Shown: piece by piece, positions 15,820-18,929 of the stretch
Position numbering within the stretch: position 1 is the stretch's first letter
Layout: the number at the start of each line of letters is the position of its first letter
Origin: JACQXM01 sp964569425
GTDB lineage: Bacteria; Planctomycetota; Phycisphaerae; UBA1845
Assembly (NCBI GenBank): GCA_964569425.1
Contig: CAZMVD010000077.1
Location: 1-18,929 of the forward strand
Direction: 5' to 3'
DNA: 18,929 nt
Notes under the pieces: model-generated
What the model saw: only the letters and a program-made list of their open reading frames with translations
What the model was told of the DNA's origin: nothing
Database searches by the model: none
Position numbers and translations under genes: made by a program

Positions 15820-16506
15820 TCACGTCCCACGCGTGTGGCCGTAAAGGGCAATGTGCAACCGCGGGCAAAAGCGAAAGCCTCGCTGCTTGCACAGGTCTGC
15901 CAGCCACGGACCGCGGGCGTCGAGTTCCTCCCGGCTCACCCCCTGCGGCATGAGCAACACGTTTTCCGCCTTCACCGATTCGATGTGAGCCAGCAAATCG
16001 TCGATCTCGGCCAGGTCGTCCGACGCATCAACCACGAACTTGAGTTGATAATCGGGCATGGCCATGAACCGGCGGATGGTGTCGAGATTGATGCGCTGCG
16101 CATCGTGCGCGACAGCCCAGCGCCCGCCTTCTCGCGACCGCGGCGTCGAGTTCGCCAGCTTCGGGCTGATGCTCGCCAGGTCGCACACCACGTCCTTCCA
16201 CACCGTAGCCGCGGTCTCGATGGTGAGATGAAACCCGGCCGCACAAATGCGCTGCGTCAGCGCTTCCACCCCGGGCGCGATCAGCGGCTCGCCGCCGGTA
16301 AGAACCACGTACCGACACCGCGCCGCTTCCACACGGCGCACGATGGCCTCGATGCTCATCTCCTCCCCTTCCGGCGCCCACGACGTGTACGGCGTATCGC
16401 ACCAGGTGCACCGCAGGTTGCACCCGCTGGTGCGGATGAACAGGCTCGGCAGCCCCGCCAGCTTCCCCTCGCCCTGAATCGAATGGAATATCTCGCTGAT
16501 CTTCAC
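15820..16506 (-). CDS. queE: 7-carboxy-7-deazaguanine synthase (radical SAM)
   Basis: QueE converts 6-carboxy-tetrahydropterin to 7-carboxy-7-deazaguanine, the ring-forming step towards queuosine in tRNA (and related deazaguanines in DNA). The protein opens with 'KISEIFHSIQGEG', carries the 4Fe-4S radical-SAM motif CNLRCTWC (Cys29, Cys33, Cys36), then 'DTPYTSW', 'VVLTGGEPLI' for SAM binding, and 'YQLKFVVDA' and 'LLMPQG' near the end. Length (228) is normal. The frame is open to GTG 16539, which adds MSYSAGGGKNA. I prefer GTG 16506 because the family usually begins right at this motif and because TATAAT at 16559-16554 would start the transcript only about 7 bases before GTG 16539. No queC, queD or queF is in the window. 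Confidence 0.92.
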   Translation of the reverse strand: MKISEIFHSIQGEGKLAGLPSLFIRTSGCNLRCTWCDTPYTSWAPEGEEMSIEAIVRRVEAARCRYVVLTGGEPLIAPGVEALTQRICAAGFHLTIETAATVWKDVVCDLASISPKLANSTPRSREGGRWAVAHDAQRINLDTIRRFMAMPDYQLKFVVDASDDLAEIDDLLAHIESVKAENVLLMPQGVSREELDARGPWLADLCKQRGFRFCPRLHIALYGHTRGT

Positions 16507-16553
16507 CGCGTTTTTCCCGCCGCCCGCGCTGTACGACACGTGGCGGCAGGCCG

Positions 16554-16559
16554 ATTATA
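16554..16559 (-). promoter_or_regulatory. Candidate -10 element of queE
   Basis: A perfect TATAAT lies on the minus strand just upstream of queE, in a GC-rich setting where it is unlikely by chance. No matching -35 is visible at 16-18 bases. If used, it would give a leader of about 40 bases to GTG 16506, with GGCGGGAAAA as a weak ribosome site. Confidence 0.4.
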
Positions 16560-16713
16560 GCCGAGGACGATTCCGAGGACGCGGGTAACGGTTCGCTACG
16601 GCGTACGGCGCATTCGACGCCGTGCAGGACGCGCTTGCCGCGCGACCGGGGGATTCACTAAGCTGTGATCGCCGCGGCGGATGCACATGGCCGACCGCGG
16701 CCGGAGAATGCCC

Positions 16714-17121
16714 ATGACACCCAAACTCTTCCGCGTCATCGTTCCCGTGGCCGACATCGAACGCGCCGCCACGTTCTACACCGCCGTCCTCGGCATGCCC
16801 GGCATTCGCGTTTCGCCCGGACGGCACTACTTCGACTGCGACGGAACCATCCTCGCCTGCTTCGACCCCCGCGCCGACGGCGACGACTACGACCCCGTCC
16901 CCGGCCCGGAATGGCTATACCTCGCCGTCGACGACCTCGAACTGACCCACAAAACCCTGTGCGATGCCGGCGGCCGGCCCGCCACCGAAGATATCCACGG
17001 CACACCCGCCGGCGAAATCGTCACCCGCCCTTGGGGCGAACGTTCCTTCTACGCCCTCGACCCCTTCGACAACAAGCTTTGCTTCGTCGAGCGAGAAACG
17101 GTATTCACCGGATTGGAGTGA
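16714..17121 (+). CDS. VOC-fold (glyoxalase/bleomycin-resistance/dioxygenase superfamily) protein
   Basis: This 135-residue cytoplasmic protein has the paired beta-alpha-beta-beta-beta units of the vicinal-oxygen-chelate superfamily: 'FRVIVPVADIERAATFYTAV' then 'LGM' at the N-terminus and the closing 'FYALDPFDNKLCFVE' at the C-terminus. Members include glyoxalase I, fosfomycin and bleomycin resistance proteins and extradiol dioxygenases, so the reaction cannot be named. The C-terminal Glu in CFVE is at the usual metal-ligand position; the N-terminal His position reads Val/Pro (VIVPV), so metal binding may be incomplete. ATG 16714 is chosen because GGAG lies 7 bases upstream; ATG 16681 and 16708 lack that spacing. 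It diverges from queE and may form a short unit with the 89-residue gene downstream. Confidence 0.85.
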   Translation: MTPKLFRVIVPVADIERAATFYTAVLGMPGIRVSPGRHYFDCDGTILACFDPRADGDDYDPVPGPEWLYLAVDDLELTHKTLCDAGGRPATEDIHGTPAGEIVTRPWGERSFYALDPFDNKLCFVERETVFTGLE

Positions 17122-17195
17122 ACGTGCGGCCCCACCGCTAAGCGCGCATGATGACTTCGTGCCCGGACTGGTGCGCGGCCGACGCCGGCGCGTTC

Positions 17196-17232
17196 AGTCC
17201 CCGAAAACGACAAAAAGTAATCCCTGTCCCCG
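17196..17232 (+). repeat. Short direct repeat and repeat-like sequence between genes
   Basis: AGTCCCCG (17196-17203) and TGTCCCCG (17225-17232) flank CGACAAAAAGTAATCCC. The combination of a T-run, 'GGGATTAC' and 'GGGGACA' on the minus strand resembles dispersed intergenic elements that I have seen in environmental bacterial genomes. With one copy in the window this cannot be shown. Confidence 0.3.
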
Positions 17233-17244
17233 GAGACACGACCC

Positions 17245-17514
17245 ATGCCCGAACCAGATGCATCCCCGCCGCCAGATACGCCTGCGCCCGAAGTGCTGCG
17301 CAATGCCCTCAAGGCGTTCAAAAAGCGGCTCAAGCTCGCCCGCCTCGACGACGAATCGAGCCTCGGACGCGGACCGATGTCCGGCGGCAAATCATCCGGC
17401 ATCGTCGCCATCACGCCGCCCAATCAATACCCCCGCGCCGTGTGGGACGAACTGGTCAAACAGAACAGGCTCAAATACGCGGGCCAGGGGCTTTACCAGC
17501 TTCCCGATCCCTAG
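17245..17514 (+). CDS. Small conserved-looking protein of unknown function (89 aa)
   Basis: This 89-residue cytoplasmic protein has no signal peptide, membrane helix or cysteine. It has a Pro/Asp-rich start (MPEPDASPPPDTPAP), a basic helix (about 16-34, 'EVLRNALKAFKKRLKLARLD'), a Gly/Ser-rich hinge (GRGPMSGGKSSG) and a compact end ('AITPPNQYPRAVWDELVKQN' then 'RLKYAGQGLYQLPDP'). The last part looks like a small helix-plus-hairpin unit. I do not recognise a family. The gene is supported by GGAG 9 bases before ATG and by protein-like composition. The basic helix and Gly-rich hinge would suit binding to nucleic acid, but that is a guess. It ends 31 bases before the end of the convergent aminotransferase gene. 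Confidence 0.7.
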   Translation: MPEPDASPPPDTPAPEVLRNALKAFKKRLKLARLDDESSLGRGPMSGGKSSGIVAITPPNQYPRAVWDELVKQNRLKYAGQGLYQLPDP

Positions 17515-17544
17515 CGCCATCGGCGCCGCGCCTATTTACGCGAA

Positions 17545-18735
17545 TCACGCGCGGCATTTCGCTTGGCGCCCCGCCAGGAACCGCTCCAACCTGTCCATCC
17601 CCTCCGCCAGATGCTCCAGCGAATTGGCGTACGAAATGCGAATATACCCTTCCCCGCCCGGCCCGAAATCGACCCCCGGCGTCACCGCCACCCCCGCCGC
17701 CTCCAGCAGCTCGAACGCAAAGTCGTAAACCCGGTCCGTGTACGCGCCCACATTCACAAACACATAGAACGCCCCCTTCGGCTCCGTGAGCACCCGCAAC
17801 CCCATCCCCGCCAGCCGCTCGAGCACCAGCCGCCGCCGCCGGTCATATTGCGCCCTCATGCGCTCCACGTCCGCCCCGGCATGGTGCAACGCCGCAATCG
17901 CCGCAAACTGCGGAAAATCCGGCGGCGAAATGAACAGGTTCTGCTGCAACTTCTGCACCGGACGCACCAGCCACGCCGGCACAATCGCATACCCCAGCCG
18001 CCACCCGGTCATGGCAAACAGCTTGGAGAAACCGTTGATCACCACCGCCTCGGGGCATTGCTCCAGAATGGACCGCGCCGCCTCGCCGTACACCAGCCCG
18101 TGGTAAATCTCGTCCGCCACGATGGTCACGCGATCTGCCACCGCGTCCACCAGCGCCCGCGTGCGCGAAAGCGACGTCACCGTGCCGGTAGGGTTGGCCG
18201 GCGAGTTCAGCACCAGCGCCCGCGTCCGCTCCGTCACCCGCGCCGCCGCCGCTTCCGCCGACCACTGGAATCCGTCCTGCTCGCAAACCGGCACCCGCAC
18301 CGGCACCCCGTCGAACGCCGCGATGAAGTTCGGATAGCACGCGTAGTGCGGATCGGTCAGCAGCACCTCCGACCCGCGATCCAGCAGCGCCGCAAACACC
18401 AGAAGCATCGCCGCCGAACTGCCCATGGTGACCACCACCCGACCCGGATCGACGTCGATCCCGTATTGTTCCGCCTGCCACGCCGCAATCGCCTCGCGCA
18501 GTTCCGGCCGGCCCAGCGAGTGCGTATAGTGCGTGTGCCCGTCGCGCAGCGCGCGCTCCGCCGCTTCCACCACCACGCCCGGCGTGTCGAAATCCGGCTC
18601 GCCCACCTCCAGGTGAACGATCGACCGTCCCGCCGCCTGCAACGCTCCCGCCCGCTCCAGCACCTCCATCGCCAGAAACGGCGGCATCTCCTCCGCCCGC
18701 CGGCTGATCGAACGCCCGCACCCGCCGATGGTCAT
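17545..18735 (-). CDS. Class I/II PLP-dependent aminotransferase (aspartate/alanine/aromatic type)
   Basis: This 396-residue fold-type I aminotransferase moves amino groups between an amino acid and a 2-oxo acid using pyridoxal phosphate. All key residues are visible: the substrate-binding segment 'HLEVGEPDFDTP' (41-52), 'NSPANPTG' (177-184), Asp208 in VADEIYHG for the cofactor nitrogen, the Schiff-base Lys238 in FSKLFAMTGWRLGY, and Arg366 in YIRIS for the substrate carboxylate. Substrate cannot be named from motifs; aspartate, alanine or aromatic acids are likely. ATG 18735 is chosen because GGGGAGG lies just upstream. The frame stays open to 18927, but those residues are read from the tRNA-Lys gene (VEGSSPSR is the usual mistranslation of a tRNA T-arm). 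It converges with the 89-residue gene. Confidence 0.95.
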   Translation of the reverse strand: MTIGGCGRSISRRAEEMPPFLAMEVLERAGALQAAGRSIVHLEVGEPDFDTPGVVVEAAERALRDGHTHYTHSLGRPELREAIAAWQAEQYGIDVDPGRVVVTMGSSAAMLLVFAALLDRGSEVLLTDPHYACYPNFIAAFDGVPVRVPVCEQDGFQWSAEAAAARVTERTRALVLNSPANPTGTVTSLSRTRALVDAVADRVTIVADEIYHGLVYGEAARSILEQCPEAVVINGFSKLFAMTGWRLGYAIVPAWLVRPVQKLQQNLFISPPDFPQFAAIAALHHAGADVERMRAQYDRRRRLVLERLAGMGLRVLTEPKGAFYVFVNVGAYTDRVYDFAFELLEAAGVAVTPGVDFGPGGEGYIRISYANSLEHLAEGMDRLERFLAGRQAKCRA

Positions 18736-18869
18736 GCCGGCCTCCCCCTTCCGCCGATCCTTCATCCCGTCGCTTTGATCATGAATTGGTTGCGCTGAGA
18801 TCGGCCGTTCCCCCGCATAACCGGTCTCCCCCCCCACGGCAGTCCTGCGCCGCCGCCACCTGCCCCAAC

Positions 18870-18929
<60 letters not shown>

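Overview
The window is a GC-rich bacterial chromosome segment with 14 protein genes and one tRNA gene, mostly compactly packed. The likely source is a member of the Planctomycetota, possibly a Phycisphaerae-like lineage. This is inferred from an ECF sigma factor coupled to a membrane Ser/Thr kinase with a TPR tail, a double-CxxC zinc-ribbon membrane protein of a type common there, secreted cysteine-repeat proteins, and degenerate intergenic repeats that read as 'HEGTKPRRHEE'. No 16S or other phylogenetic marker is present, so this stays tentative.

Layout. Positions 1-422 hold the 3' end of an acyl-CoA dehydrogenase. A 650-base gap follows, then a small secreted protein (1077-1649) whose 3' end overlaps, tail to tail, a Ser/Thr kinase gene (3730-1583, minus). 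The kinase lies 9 bases behind an ECF sigma factor (4399-3740, minus), so the two form an operon. A divergent LuxR/FixJ-type regulator with a degenerate receiver follows (4957-5610, plus), then a convergent PilZ protein (6151-5750, minus). A 1234-residue MscS/MscK-type mechanosensitive channel occupies 6524-10228 (plus).

A minus-strand block runs from about 15.7 kb back to 10.3 kb. It encodes two tandem secreted paralogues (15700-14696 and 14684-14019), a transaldolase (13965-12832), a zinc-ribbon membrane protein (12780-12196) and a receiver-GAF-HD-GYP protein (11935-10298). QueE (minus) and a VOC-fold protein (plus) diverge from about 16.6 kb. They are followed by an 89-residue protein of unknown function, a class I aminotransferase (18735-17545, minus) and a truncated tRNA-Lys(CUU) at the window edge.

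Themes. Signalling dominates: ECF sigma plus kinase, a pseudo-receiver regulator, and both a predicted c-di-GMP reader (PilZ) and a predicted c-di-GMP hydrolase (HD-GYP). The most unusual locus is the tandem secreted pair. Both proteins share the same head module and the same Cys-containing C-terminal membrane tail, but only one carries a disulfide-type repeat of 24-residue period between them. The shorter copy ends in residues that appear to be read from an intergenic degenerate repeat. I see no CRISPR array, phage module, transposase or complete novel defence system.
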